A DNA stretch of 64,000 bases from CAIYTF01 sp963664845. Lineage in GTDB: Bacteria; Bacteroidota; Ignavibacteria; Ignavibacteriales; Ignavibacteriaceae. The stretch is from positions 3,844,001 through 3,908,000 of the forward strand of contig OY761615.1 of NCBI GenBank assembly GCA_963664845.1. The letters are read 5' to 3'. Positions 1 through 9,268 of this stretch are shown here, piece by piece. A program made the translations under genes and the position numbers. The notes beneath the pieces were generated by a model. It saw only the letters and a program-made list of their open reading frames with translations, made no database searches and had not been told where the DNA came from. The stretch's first letter is position 1; every line of letters starts with the position of its first letter.

Positions 1-1
1 T

Positions 2-1396
2 CTGATGATCGTTGCTGACGAGTTCTACCTCAAGGAGAGGGCACTCGATATCGATGACATTAAAAACCGGATCATCAGGAATCTGCAGAAGAAACGGTTG
101 CAGTCAAAAATTACCGCTGGCGCCATTGTGGTGGGTGAAATGCTGACCCCTGCCGACACCATTCTCTTTTCGAAATCGGATGTGAAAGCATTTGTTACTG
201 ACCGCGGCGGTCTGACCGCGCATGCGGCAATCATTGCGCGTTCATTGGATATTCCGGCAGTAGTTGGCGCACATACGGCCACACACCGTATAAACGAAGG
301 TGACCTGCTCATCATAGACGGATTCAATGGCTTTGTGTTTATTAACCCGACACCAAAGCAGCTTGACTTTTTCAAGGAGAAAATAGCCATTATGGGAAAG
401 ATCAATGAGGAGATGAAAGAACTCATTGACCTGCCCTGTGAAACAACAGACGGACACAAAATTTCTATCTTTGCAAATGTTGACATAACCGGTGAAATTG
501 CTTTGGTTGTTACCAACAAAGCCGAAGGAATTGGTTTGTTCCGTTCTGAACAGATTATCGAGGAATTGGGCGAGTTGCCTGATGAAGAAGAACAATACAA
601 CGTTTACGCAAAACTGGCTTCCAGAATATATCCCCAACAACTCACCCTGCGCGCATTTGATATTGGTGGTGACAAGATTAAAATCTGGGAATTCAAAGAA
701 GCAAATCCTTTCCTCGGGCTTCGTGGGGTGAGATTCCTGCTTGAGAATCCTGAGATTTATAAGAAACAGCTTCGGGCTGTGTTGCGTGCCAATATTCATA
801 ATAATATCAACCTGATGATACCAATGATCTCTGAAGTTAAAGAGATCATTCAAACGAAGAAATTGATTAAAGAATGCTGCGCTGAATTGGACCAGGAAAA
901 AATCCCCTATTCGAAAAAACTTAAATTGGGCATTATGATTGAAGTGCCGGCGGCTGCAATGATGACTCCTGAGTTCGCAAAGGAAGTTGATTTTTTCAGT
1001 ATTGGCACCAATGACCTGATCCAATATATCATGGCAGTTGATCGTGGAAATGATCAGGTTGCCAATCTATATCAGGAGTTTAACCCGGCTGTCCTGCGTA
1101 CCATTGCCTATGTTATTGCAGAGAGTGCAAAACTCGGTAAACCGGTCAGCCTCTGCGGTGAAATGGCTGCCGACAATCAGGCTATTCCATTGTTGGTAGG
1201 TTTGGGACTAACATCGCTGAGTGTGACTTCATCGGCAATTCTTCCGGTCAAAAGAACAATTCGATCGTTTTCCTATGTGCATGCAAAAGAACTGGCCGAA
1301 CATTGCATCGCGTGCAATGGTGAAGATGAGGTTGTTAAACATCTGAAACATTTTTTTCAGGACGAACATATTCCAAGAACCAGGACCATTTTATAG
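2..1396 (+). CDS. ptsI: PTS enzyme I (phosphoenolpyruvate-protein phosphotransferase), 5' end missing
   Basis: Enzyme I takes phosphate from PEP onto a histidine and passes it to HPr, starting the sugar phosphotransferase relay in the cytoplasm. The frame is open to the left edge, so the HPr-binding N-terminus (about 110 residues; the family is about 570-590) lies outside the window and the first ATG at base 5 is internal. Visible parts, counted from that ATG, are the phosphohistidine domain with the active His at residue 73 (GGLTAHAAI), then the PEP-binding TIM barrel with EGIGLFRSE, GTNDLIQY and the catalytic Cys in SLCGEMAAD near residue 388. It ends intact. The family and active sites are clear. 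It is the only PTS component in the window, so whether it drives sugar uptake or a regulatory PTS is unknown. Confidence 0.95.
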   Translation: MMIVADEFYLKERALDIDDIKNRIIRNLQKKRLQSKITAGAIVVGEMLTPADTILFSKSDVKAFVTDRGGLTAHAAIIARSLDIPAVVGAHTATHRINEGDLLIIDGFNGFVFINPTPKQLDFFKEKIAIMGKINEEMKELIDLPCETTDGHKISIFANVDITGEIALVVTNKAEGIGLFRSEQIIEELGELPDEEEQYNVYAKLASRIYPQQLTLRAFDIGGDKIKIWEFKEANPFLGLRGVRFLLENPEIYKKQLRAVLRANIHNNINLMIPMISEVKEIIQTKKLIKECCAELDQEKIPYSKKLKLGIMIEVPAAAMMTPEFAKEVDFFSIGTNDLIQYIMAVDRGNDQVANLYQEFNPAVLRTIAYVIAESAKLGKPVSLCGEMAADNQAIPLLVGLGLTSLSVTSSAILPVKRTIRSFSYVHAKELAEHCIACNGEDEVVKHLKHFFQDEHIPRTRTIL

Positions 1397-1778
1397 TTTG
1401 ACGTTATTCATCCTGGGTAACTTATGTTACGCATACTGTGGCTAAAGCCAAATTTGTTTTTTGTTGCAGTCCCTTGCCTAAAGGCCAGGGTTATTGAAAC
1501 TTCTGAAATCCCGGCCTTCAGCCTGTCTGCCGATCAGGTAGGGCTGGGCAATATGAAACGAATAAATCCCGGGCTTTAGTCCAAAATTCATATACTTACA
1601 TTAGCAGTGAGTTGTTTTTATTAACCTGTTTCGGGTTTAAGCGCATAGGGTTAATGAGGAGTTACTGGTAAGCGGCTAGTTTGTATTGCAATTGGAAATG
1701 GGGTGGAAGAAGTTTAGCGTATGCCGGTCTCCGGCGGGTATTTTTATTTAATTCATTTATTTAAGAGAAAAAATCATA
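1397..1778. repeat. Gene-free stretch with degenerate palindromic repeat remnants
   Basis: No gene is supported in these 380 bases. From about 1418 the sequence starts like the end of the dispersed element seen at 9269, 27908 and 43084 (CTTATGTTACGCA) and runs at once into that element's central arm (GTGGCTAAAGCCAA, 1438-1451). Further imperfect inverted motifs of the same flavour follow: CCTAAAGGCC near 1480, and CCCGGCCTTCAG with CCCGGGCTTTAG between about 1510 and 1580. I read it as a decayed or rearranged relative of that repeat. The last 60 bases lead into the isomerase gene. Confidence 0.45.
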
Positions 1779-2816
1779 ATGCAAATAGAACAATATATTT
1801 CCAAATACGACCCGGATAATCTTTTCGCGGTTCTGAAAAACTCCTTCCAACAGATTGAATTTGCCTGGAACGGTGAGTTCGATCTTACGGCGCTGAAAAA
1901 CAGCAGAATTGATAACATCATTGTTACCGGTCTCGGCGGTTCGGCAATAGCCGGAAATTTCGCTCAAAACTTTCTGAAAGACGATTTGAAAATTCCGTTG
2001 TCCGTTAACAGGAACTATCTTCTGCCCGCATACGCGAATGAAAACACCCTGCTTATTGCTTCATCCTATTCCGGCGAGACAGAAGAAACCATTTCTGCCC
2101 TTGAAGATGCAATAAAAAGAAACTGTAAAGTTATTTGTATCACCACGGGTGGCACTATTGGGAAAATTGCTGCGGCAAATCATTTCCCGGCAATACCGTT
2201 GCAGAAAGGTTTTCAGCCGCGCTTTGCTTTTGGTGTAAGCTTTTTTACGCTGCTTAATATATTGCAGACCATTGGGTTGATCCCTGATCAGTCGGGCATC
2301 GTGAAAAAAATTATTGCGCTGTGGAAAAAACGCGGCGAGGAATTTTCAACCGAGAGCAACAACGCATTCGTGACAGCAGAAAAAATTCTCGGGAAGATCC
2401 CCGTAATTTTATCCGCTGCTGATTACACCGATTCAGTGGGTGTGCGGTTAAAAGGGGAGTTTAACGAGAACAGCAAGCTTGCAGCTTTTCATAATTCGCT
2501 TCCGGAACAAAACCACAATGAAATTGTCCCCTGGGAATATCACAACGAACAACTGTTCCCGGCAATAACCATTGAAATTCTGGATGAGGAATATCATCCG
2601 CGTATTCAGAAACGATTTGAAATCATAGCGGGACTCATCAAGAAATCTGGATGTGAAATAATTTCCCTCAGCAGCAGCGAAGCAACTTTCAAAGAAAGGT
2701 TATGCGATATTCTTTATTATGGCGACTGGATATCTTACTATGTTGCCGTGTTCAGAAAATTTGATCCAAAAGAAATAAACTTTATACATTTTCTCAAAGC
2801 CGAACTGCAAAAGTAA
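1779..2816 (+). CDS. Bifunctional phosphoglucose/phosphomannose isomerase (SIS family)
   Basis: Predicted cytoplasmic isomerase interconverting glucose-6-P or mannose-6-P with fructose-6-P, joining glycolysis to mannose/GDP-mannose supply. At 345 residues it fits the bacterial/archaeal bifunctional PGI/PMI family rather than the long classical Pgi. Visible motifs are GLGGSAIAGN (51-60), the SIS phosphosugar loop SSYSGET (95-101), and PEQNHNEI (about 242-249), which carries the catalytic Glu/His region. The start follows an A-rich leader (aagagaaaaaatcat) without a strong Shine-Dalgarno, common in this phylum. It stands alone between two non-coding stretches. The family call is strong; the dual specificity is taken from the family and not shown by the sequence. 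Confidence 0.88.
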   Translation: MQIEQYISKYDPDNLFAVLKNSFQQIEFAWNGEFDLTALKNSRIDNIIVTGLGGSAIAGNFAQNFLKDDLKIPLSVNRNYLLPAYANENTLLIASSYSGETEETISALEDAIKRNCKVICITTGGTIGKIAAANHFPAIPLQKGFQPRFAFGVSFFTLLNILQTIGLIPDQSGIVKKIIALWKKRGEEFSTESNNAFVTAEKILGKIPVILSAADYTDSVGVRLKGEFNENSKLAAFHNSLPEQNHNEIVPWEYHNEQLFPAITIEILDEEYHPRIQKRFEIIAGLIKKSGCEIISLSSSEATFKERLCDILYYGDWISYYVAVFRKFDPKEINFIHFLKAELQK

Positions 2817-3140
2817 AAAAGAAAAAACGCCGATTAAGTCTGTTCAAACAAACTATTGTTCATAATTGATTGGCAATCTGGAAAATTGACAGCGTGTGGG
2901 TCTGGTTTTGAAAACAGCAAAACCAGATCTTCTGTTGATCACCAAACCCAAATACTATTCTATACTTGCATGATACTGATTCTCCTTAAACGCTAACTTT
3001 GCAAAAAGTTGTGTTCGCCGCCTTGAAAACCCGCTCCTTTGTTCTGTTTCCTGTATGATATTGCGAATATTCTCTATATTGTATATGGTTTTTGAAATTT
3101 TTCCAATTTAATGTGCGAAGTATTACCGGTTTGTTTTAGT
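2817..3140. other. Gene-free stretch with a perfect 10-bp hairpin
   Basis: No coding sequence is supported here. A perfect stem TCTGGTTTTG / CAAAACCAGA with a 7-base loop lies at 2901-2927. It has no clean T tract, so it may be a weak terminator for the isomerase or simply a structured spacer. The following AT-rich 150 bases presumably hold the promoter of the downstream kinase; I could not assign one. Confidence 0.4.
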
Positions 3141-6100
3141 ATGAAAAAGTCCGGGTATTTTTTGGCGTTTGCAATTGTTTGTTGTTGTTCTGCAGTTTCG
3201 GTATCGCAAAACTACTCAATCAAAAATTATAGTATCAGGGATGGATTATCAACGAACAGTATTCTTGACGCTGCTCAGGACATAAGCGGAAGGATGTGGT
3301 TTGCCACCAACGATGGTGCTTCGGTTTATGATGGGTCGCAATGGACAAATTATTCGTCCAAGAACAGTATATTGGAAAATAACTACCGCAGAATTTTTGC
3401 AGATAGTGCCGGCGTCATCTGGCTCTCCCCTAATTACTCCACCAGTTCCATCGCTTTTCTCTTCAACGATCAATGGAACAAAATACCTCCAATCACTCCG
3501 AAAGAAAAGCCGCCGACTGATATAACCGGATTAGCGGTTTTATATCATAGCGGACAGGCAGTTGTATGTGCCACTTCCCAGCATGGTTTTTTCCTCTATC
3601 TAAATAATATCTGGCGCCATTATTCAAAAAATGATGGCCTTGCGGATGATGTTGTATACTCCGTAACGGCAGATGCCGAAAAATTATATCTTGGCACCAG
3701 ACATGGTATTTCCATTGTGGAAATTTCCGGGGCAGGAGACGTGAGGATTTACGCAGATGAATTGAGGATTTCTGAACCTGTGCTTGGGGTGTTTTTTGAA
3801 AAAGCACCAGGAAGTCTTACCGGTACCAGGAAATGGATTTTTGGAATCAATTGGATTGGTTATGAGGAAAACAAGAAAATTGTTTTGCAAAATGCCCGTT
3901 TCAAACTTGGAGGCTTTGGAGGAGTTGGCCTTCTGCATATGGCTATTGACAAGCGTGGGGCGGTATATTTTGGTGACCGGTTTGCCAAATATAAATTAGA
4001 TACAACTATGCATTCATTTATACGCCTTTCCAAAGAAGATGGCTTTATCTCAGATGGTGCAACTTCTATGTTCTGCGATAAAGAAGGAAATGTCTGGATA
4101 ACTGATACCAGGGGAATTGACAAAATTACGTATCAATTGTTTCAGAATTTTAGAAAATCCTCTGGTTTGCTCGAAGATGAAGTTTCTGCCATATGTGAAT
4201 ATAGTCCGGGTAAGTTTATTTTTGGCCATAATAGAGGCTTTACCTTATTCTCTAACCAAGGTGCTCACAAAGCTGTGACAACGAGCAGTCGGGGAATTGA
4301 AGGCCGGATTCTGGACATCTGTCAGGATAATAAGGGGCATATATGGTGTGCAGCCTCCGAATTGGGGTTAATGCAAGTACGTCCTGATGGAACCTACAAG
4401 ACCTATGCGTTTGATGGAAAAAGATCGGTCTCTTCTGTTGTTTGGAGCCCGACATATGGATTGCTGGTGTGCAGTGGTTCTGTTATAAAAAGTTTTGATG
4501 GCAACAAGTTTCAGCCTCTGCAGAAGTATCCCAATGTGGCCATGTCCATGCGTAAGATGTTTCAGTTTTTCGGAAATGTTTACACGGTATCAAACCAGGG
4601 TGTGTTCCGTTTGAACGGTGATTATCTGGTCCCACTTATCAGATCTTCTGATACCCGGCAAAAAAATGTGTTTTCGCTGTTCTCCGAAAATGGCGGAGAG
4701 AATTTTCTTATTGGATCGGAAGGAGGCCTTTTCAGGTTACGCGATGGTGTATTTTCAAAAGTTAATGAACGTGGTTTATCAATAGATAAACCGGTTTATT
4801 TCATAACCAGGGACGCAAATAAATGCATGTGGTTCGGAACTGCCGACGGTGTTGTCAAGTGGGATGGGCAACATCCACAGAAAGTGTACACTGTTGCTGA
4901 CGGCCTTGCAGGATATGAAACGAACCGGGCCGCCGGATATCTTGATTCGCAAAAGTATTTGTGGATTGGTACAAGCACGGGGCTCTCCAAATATATTGGC
5001 AAAGCAAGTGACGATAACTTCCCGGCTCCTAACGCAAGCCTGTCAGATATAGTAACCAACTTCCAAAAGTCATACAGGCTCGACCGGGATATTGAGCTTG
5101 AATATAATGAAAACAACCTGTCGTTTCATTTCCGGGCAATTTCCTTCGTTAACGAGTCATCGATCGAATATAAAATCATGCTTGAAGGATATGATAAGGA
5201 TTGGCGCCTTGTTTCCCACGATCAAATCTCCAGAATTCAATACAGTGACCTTCCTACGGGGACGTATCGTTTTCTTGTCATGGTCAGAAACCACTTTACG
5301 GACTGGAGCGCGCCATCGGTTTCGGGAACCATAAGAATTAAAAATCCGTTTTATTTGCGGCTGTGGTTTATTATTCTTGCTTTGTTCCTGTTCTGTGTCG
5401 CGATTTTTCTGTTTTACAAATATTATCTGGCCAGGAAATACTCGCAGCATCTGGAAGTTATGGTTCAGAAAAGAACTGATGAGCTGACCAAATCGGAAGC
5501 TGTTCTGAAACAGACGCTCGATAATTTGGAAGAGCTGGTTAAAGAGAGAACCTATGAACTTGCACAGGCTAATGAGCAGCTGTTAAAAGAAATTGAAGAG
5601 CGGACACACTTTGAACTTTTCCTAAGGGAAAGCGAAGAACGATTCCGGAAACTCATTAATGAAAGCTGGGATGTAATTATTTTGACCGACAAAAATAATG
5701 AAATCATTTTTGTCAGTTCCGCAGTTGACCGGCTTCTGGGATATAGAGAAGTGGACTTCTATGGGACCCAATGGAAAAAATATATTAATCCGGATGATTA
5801 TGAGGGGTTTGTCGAAGAATTTACCAAGGGAATTGCCCACCCCAATGAGATTTTGGTCCTGGTATTCCGGTGCCTTCACAAGGATGGATCGTGGAGGTGG
5901 ATAGAAGCAAATATGGTTAACATGCTTAATGACCCGAGTGTGAATGCCATTGTTTCGCACTGCCGGGATATAACTGAAAAAAAGGCTGCTGAAGAAGAAC
6001 TGAATAATTATTCGAAGCAACTTGAAGCACTGAATGAGTCAAAAGACAAGCTGTTCTCTATCATTGCTCACGATCTGCGTGCACCATTCACCGCGATATT

Positions 6101-6713
6101 GGGTTATTCATCAATTTTGAAAACTGAAAACGAAGCGTTAACCCGTGTTGAAATGGAACGGTACACAACAAACATTGAAAACGCGGCCAAGAACACACTG
6201 CTGCTCATCGAGAGTCTGTTGGACTGGTCACGCACGCAACTCGGCGGCATTCAATTCAACCCAAAGAAATTATATCTTAACGAAGTTATTACGGACATCC
6301 TTCACCTGCTTCATCCGGATTCAGTCAATAAATCCATCGCATTGACCTCCCAGGTCAGTGTCAGTGCGGTTGTTTTTGCCGATGAAAATCTTCTTAAAAC
6401 CATTATACGCAACCTGGTACATAACGCCATTAAATTCACTCCTGAGGGTGGGAAGATCACGGTCTCCTCCATACGGGTGGAGAATTTTATTGAAATCTCT
6501 GTAAGTGACACGGGCATTGGGCTCCCTCCAGAATCAATTCCACATATTTTTGAGTTGGATACCCAACAATCGAGACGCGGTACGGCAAATGAACGCGGAA
6601 CAGGATTGGGCCTGCCACTCTGCAAAGAATTTGTTGCAAAGCATGGAGGCCAGATATGGGTAGAGAGTGTCGAAGGAAAGGGTACAACGTTTACCTTTAC
6701 GTTGCCGATGTAA
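3141..6713 (+). CDS. Membrane sensor histidine kinase: Reg_prop propeller, Y_Y_Y, PAS, HisKA, HATPase
   Basis: About 1190 residues. I place the start at 3141, not at the upstream in-frame ATG (3111), because 3141 opens a normal signal peptide (MKKSGYFLAFAIVCC...). Residues about 25-640 are two-component-regulator propeller repeats (for example MWFATNDGASVYDG, LWIGTSTGLSKY), followed by a Y_Y_Y domain (about 650-730) ending in a transmembrane helix near 739-760. The cytoplasmic part has a coiled coil, a PAS domain (about 830-950), HisKA with the phospho-accepting His near 977 (IIAHDLRAP), and a HATPase with N box NLVHNAIKF and G boxes DTGIG and GTGLG. This resembles the periplasmic sensor half of Bacteroidota hybrid two-component systems that sense glycans. 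It has no receiver or DNA-binding domain, so a separate regulator is needed, and none is adjacent. The ligand is unknown. Confidence 0.93.
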   Translation: MKKSGYFLAFAIVCCCSAVSVSQNYSIKNYSIRDGLSTNSILDAAQDISGRMWFATNDGASVYDGSQWTNYSSKNSILENNYRRIFADSAGVIWLSPNYSTSSIAFLFNDQWNKIPPITPKEKPPTDITGLAVLYHSGQAVVCATSQHGFFLYLNNIWRHYSKNDGLADDVVYSVTADAEKLYLGTRHGISIVEISGAGDVRIYADELRISEPVLGVFFEKAPGSLTGTRKWIFGINWIGYEENKKIVLQNARFKLGGFGGVGLLHMAIDKRGAVYFGDRFAKYKLDTTMHSFIRLSKEDGFISDGATSMFCDKEGNVWITDTRGIDKITYQLFQNFRKSSGLLEDEVSAICEYSPGKFIFGHNRGFTLFSNQGAHKAVTTSSRGIEGRILDICQDNKGHIWCAASELGLMQVRPDGTYKTYAFDGKRSVSSVVWSPTYGLLVCSGSVIKSFDGNKFQPLQKYPNVAMSMRKMFQFFGNVYTVSNQGVFRLNGDYLVPLIRSSDTRQKNVFSLFSENGGENFLIGSEGGLFRLRDGVFSKVNERGLSIDKPVYFITRDANKCMWFGTADGVVKWDGQHPQKVYTVADGLAGYETNRAAGYLDSQKYLWIGTSTGLSKYIGKASDDNFPAPNASLSDIVTNFQKSYRLDRDIELEYNENNLSFHFRAISFVNESSIEYKIMLEGYDKDWRLVSHDQISRIQYSDLPTGTYRFLVMVRNHFTDWSAPSVSGTIRIKNPFYLRLWFIILALFLFCVAIFLFYKYYLARKYSQHLEVMVQKRTDELTKSEAVLKQTLDNLEELVKERTYELAQANEQLLKEIEERTHFELFLRESEERFRKLINESWDVIILTDKNNEIIFVSSAVDRLLGYREVDFYGTQWKKYINPDDYEGFVEEFTKGIAHPNEILVLVFRCLHKDGSWRWIEANMVNMLNDPSVNAIVSHCRDITEKKAAEEELNNYSKQLEALNESKDKLFSIIAHDLRAPFTAILGYSSILKTENEALTRVEMERYTTNIENAAKNTLLLIESLLDWSRTQLGGIQFNPKKLYLNEVITDILHLLHPDSVNKSIALTSQVSVSAVVFADENLLKTIIRNLVHNAIKFTPEGGKITVSSIRVENFIEISVSDTGIGLPPESIPHIFELDTQQSRRGTANERGTGLGLPLCKEFVAKHGGQIWVESVEGKGTTFTFTLPM

Positions 6714-6796
6714 TTAGGTAACGCGGGACTGTTATCTGATAATGTCAGGGTGTTGCAAAAGTTCTATTGATTTACCATTGTATCAGTTTATTCCGC

Positions 6797-6997
6797 TGCT
6801 CTCCCGGTATTTGACAACCAACTATACATACTCAAAGAAATCAGAAGAATCAGTTTAATCAGTGGTACTGTTTTCTCAAATGGAAATTTTGTTCTGCTAC
6901 TCTTCCTGTATTTGACAATCAACTCCGCATTCTTAAAGAAATCAGAAAATCAGAAAATCCGAAAAATCAGATTAATCAGTGGTACTACTTGCTCAAT
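6797..6997. repeat. Two degenerate tandem copies of a roughly 90-100-bp unit
   Basis: Two imperfect direct copies lie side by side, at about 6797-6880 and 6898-6997. Each contains the blocks TATTTGACAA.CAACT, then CTTAAAGAAATCAG or CTCAAAGAAATCAG, then TAATCAGTGGTACT, then CTCAA. The second copy has an internal expansion of the short motif ATCAGAAA. It occupies the space between two convergent genes and just overlaps the 3' end of the T9SS-sorted protein gene. No open frame runs through it. Confidence 0.7.
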
Positions 6998-7788
6998 ATC
7001 ATCTTTTTGGTCTCCGTAAGTTTTCCGCTCCTGAGCGTGTATAAATAAACACCGCTTGCCAAATTTGCTGCGTTGAATTTTACTTCATGGTGTCCTGCAG
7101 CTTTTTCTTCATTTACCAGAGTTGCGGTTTCTTTCCCAAACAGATCATACACTTTGAGCGTTACAAAACCATTCTCCTGTGTTTGGTAGCTGATGGTTGA
7201 TTCAGGATTGAATGGATTGGGATAGTTGTTCTCCAGCCTGAAGGTTTGTGAAAAATGTTCGTCACGAACATCAGTGGCGTTTGTTACCGTGATTGTTTTA
7301 TTCGATGCAAAATTCCAGCCATCCCCGGTATTATCTCCATCGGTATTAACGCTGTTGCCAACGGCATAAAGAGTTGCGGTTCCTGCAGAAGTCGGGGCAA
7401 TATAATCAAACGTGAAGACAACTTTATTGTTGGCGGGTGGCTTCGGCATCGTATGTGTTAACTCACCAACATCAAGTTGAAGAAATTCTTCGCCGGGATT
7501 GGAAATAAGTTTTCCTGAACCGGCAGCAATATCAACACCGGCAGCTTTCAATGGCCCACCGGTAATCGTTACCGTGAAAGTTCCTTTTCCTCCCCGGGAT
7601 AGTGAGGAGGGCCCGGAGATCACCACGTTAACTGCGCTTGACTGGGTATGGCAATCACATCCGTTTCCACCTGTCAACTTTGTCACTCCGATGTAGCCGC
7701 TATAGTGAGCCATGAAGAGAAACGAAAAAAAGACAACAAAAATTATTACGGTTATAAATGAATGACCGGCTTTCATAAGTTGCTCCAT
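6985..7788 (-). CDS. Exported choice-of-anchor-V-like protein with type IX sorting domain (paralogue A)
   Basis: Exported protein of 267 residues, or 263 if the second Met (MKAGHSF) is the start. A hydrophobic signal helix spans about residues 10-28. The middle (about 50-165) resembles the choice-of-anchor V / Reelin-like beta-sandwich domain (FTVTITGGPLKAAGVDI, FTFDYIAPTSAGTATLYAVG). It is preceded by GCDCH at 43-47, a C-x-C-H where many relatives have C-x-x-C-H. The C-terminus (about 185-267) is a type IX secretion sorting domain with NNYPNPFNPE and a final K. The mature protein should therefore reach the cell surface or medium. It is the tandem paralogue of the next upstream gene on this strand. 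Biochemical function is unknown; a heme- or metal-binding role for the Cys/His cluster is only a possibility. Confidence 0.82.
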   Translation of the reverse strand: MEQLMKAGHSFITVIIFVVFFSFLFMAHYSGYIGVTKLTGGNGCDCHTQSSAVNVVISGPSSLSRGGKGTFTVTITGGPLKAAGVDIAAGSGKLISNPGEEFLQLDVGELTHTMPKPPANNKVVFTFDYIAPTSAGTATLYAVGNSVNTDGDNTGDGWNFASNKTITVTNATDVRDEHFSQTFRLENNYPNPFNPESTISYQTQENGFVTLKVYDLFGKETATLVNEEKAAGHHEVKFNAANLASGVYLYTLRSGKLTETKKMILSK

Positions 7789-7932
7789 AATTATATAAGT
7801 TCACACAACACGATAGAGAAAGGAAAATGCAGCCCACTTTGTGGACTTTGTCGTAAGAAAAAACCAAGAATATTTCTGAATAACAAGTCCTTTTAACAGG
7901 TAGTTAAGCAGGTTGCCTTGGATCTAAAAATA

Positions 7933-7960
7933 GTCCGGGTCACACACACTGGACCCGGGC
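7933..7960 (-). terminator. Intrinsic terminator of paralogue B gene
   Basis: GC-rich hairpin with arms CCGGGTC and GACCCGG. On the minus strand it is followed by CTATTTTTAG. It sits about 30 bases past the stop codon of the gene that ends at 7991. Confidence 0.6.
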
Positions 7961-7990
7961 TTCAAGGAAGCTGACAGGAAGTTTCCGTCG

Positions 7991-8788
7991 CTATTTGTTC
8001 AACACCATTTTGTGCGTTTCGCTGAAGGAACCACTGATAATGGTATAGAAATAGACACCGCTCATCAGATTCTCTGCATTAAAATTTACTTTGTGCTCGC
8101 CGGCCGTTTGAAAACCATTGACCAGGGTTGCCACTTCTTTTCCGGTGATATCATATACTTTGAGGAGAACATTTCCAGCCTCACCAATGGAATAGCTGAT
8201 TGACGTTGAAGGATTGAACGGATTAGGGAAGCATTGCTCCAGTTTGCAGTTTGCCGGTGTGATGCCATTTTCCTTAATATCCGTTGCCGCTATCGAGACA
8301 ACCATGTTGGGTGCATTGTTCCACCCGTCACCGCTCTCGCTGCCGGTGTTGTTCACACTGTTTCCTACGGCATAGATAGTGGCCGTGGTTCCTGTGGTTG
8401 GGGCAGTATAATCAAAGGTAAACACCACCTGGGAGTTTGTTGGTGCTTTGGGAGCCTTGTGTGTTAATTCAGCACTGGAGAGTCTAAGGCCTGTTTCTGC
8501 CGCATTGATTGCCAGCGTTCCGGCACTTGCTGCAATATCAACCCCGGCAGCTTTAAGTGGGCCGCCCGTGATGGTGACTGTATAGGTTCCCTTCGTTCCC
8601 TTAACCAAAGTTTTTGGTCCTGCAATCACAACCGAAACAGCAGTGTTCTTGGTATGGCAATCACAGCCGATACTGGACGATTTCATTGTCCTGCCGGTTT
8701 TGCCGTTCATATCGGCCAGAAAAAGAAAAGAACAAAAAACAGTTATCAGAACTATTGCCGTATTGCCTCTTGTTACCATGGATTTCAT
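7991..8788 (-). CDS. Exported choice-of-anchor-V-like protein with type IX sorting domain (paralogue B)
   Basis: 265 residues, closely similar along its whole length to the downstream paralogue at 6985. It has a signal peptide (about 8-26), GCDCH at 41-45, a beta-sandwich region with FTVTITGGPLKAAGVDIAA-like and FTFDYTAPTTGTTATIYAVG-like stretches, and a sorting domain (QCFPNPFNPST, ending ...MVLNK). Identity is highest in the sandwich core and lower in the signal and sorting regions, as expected for an old tandem duplication with both copies kept. A hairpin terminator lies between the two genes, so they are probably transcribed separately. The conserved CDCH argues that the Cys/His cluster matters. 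Function is unknown; secretion is well supported. Confidence 0.82.
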   Translation of the reverse strand: MKSMVTRGNTAIVLITVFCSFLFLADMNGKTGRTMKSSSIGCDCHTKNTAVSVVIAGPKTLVKGTKGTYTVTITGGPLKAAGVDIAASAGTLAINAAETGLRLSSAELTHKAPKAPTNSQVVFTFDYTAPTTGTTATIYAVGNSVNNTGSESGDGWNNAPNMVVSIAATDIKENGITPANCKLEQCFPNPFNPSTSISYSIGEAGNVLLKVYDITGKEVATLVNGFQTAGEHKVNFNAENLMSGVYFYTIISGSFSETHKMVLNK

Positions 8789-9268
8789 GTACCCTCTTTA
8801 CACTTAGTTGATAGACTAAACAATTAATAATATTAAGCAATCGGAGCATATTGTTTGTTATTTCGAACAATATTGATCATCCGCCTAAATCTTTTAGTTT
8901 TAATATAAATAGTTGCGAATTAGCAAGATAAGGGACAAAGATAACGGACTTTTATGGAAAAAAGTAGTTTTCCCTCGCAATATTTTAATGGATTCGAAAA
9001 TCAGGTCATAGTGACTGTCGCACAAATAAGAATATGTCATTGCGATCCAGCGTAGTCGCGGGAGAAGTCGCGTGCATCAGCTATTCCGTGCGCGGGGCAA
9101 CCTCACGATTTCTGTCTGCCAACAAAGTTTTGCAAAGCAGAATTCTGCAATGTATGGATTGTACAACACCAACTATCTGGTGGAGACAGAAATTTTTTGA
9201 AAAGTATTTAGCACAGAGCATTCTTGAACAGCTCAAGCCAAATAGGGCAGGTATATATATTAATAAGG
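8789..9268. other. Gene-free stretch, non-coding
   Basis: AT-rich leader of the gene starting at 8788 (to about 8950), then a more GC-rich section (about 9030-9200) that looks like a degenerate intergenic repeat: GTCATTGCGATC near 9034 and GGGCAACCTCACGATTTC near 9096. An 87-codon frame crosses this section but has no recognisable content and runs into the repeat at 9269, so I do not call it. Confidence 0.5.

Noticed and set aside
242..1024. 260-codon frame antisense to ptsI
   Set aside because: Shadow of the enzyme I gene, which carries intact active sites on the plus strand.
6797..6997. Possible CRISPR array
   Set aside because: Only two imperfect long direct repeats, no regular spacers, no cas genes in the window.
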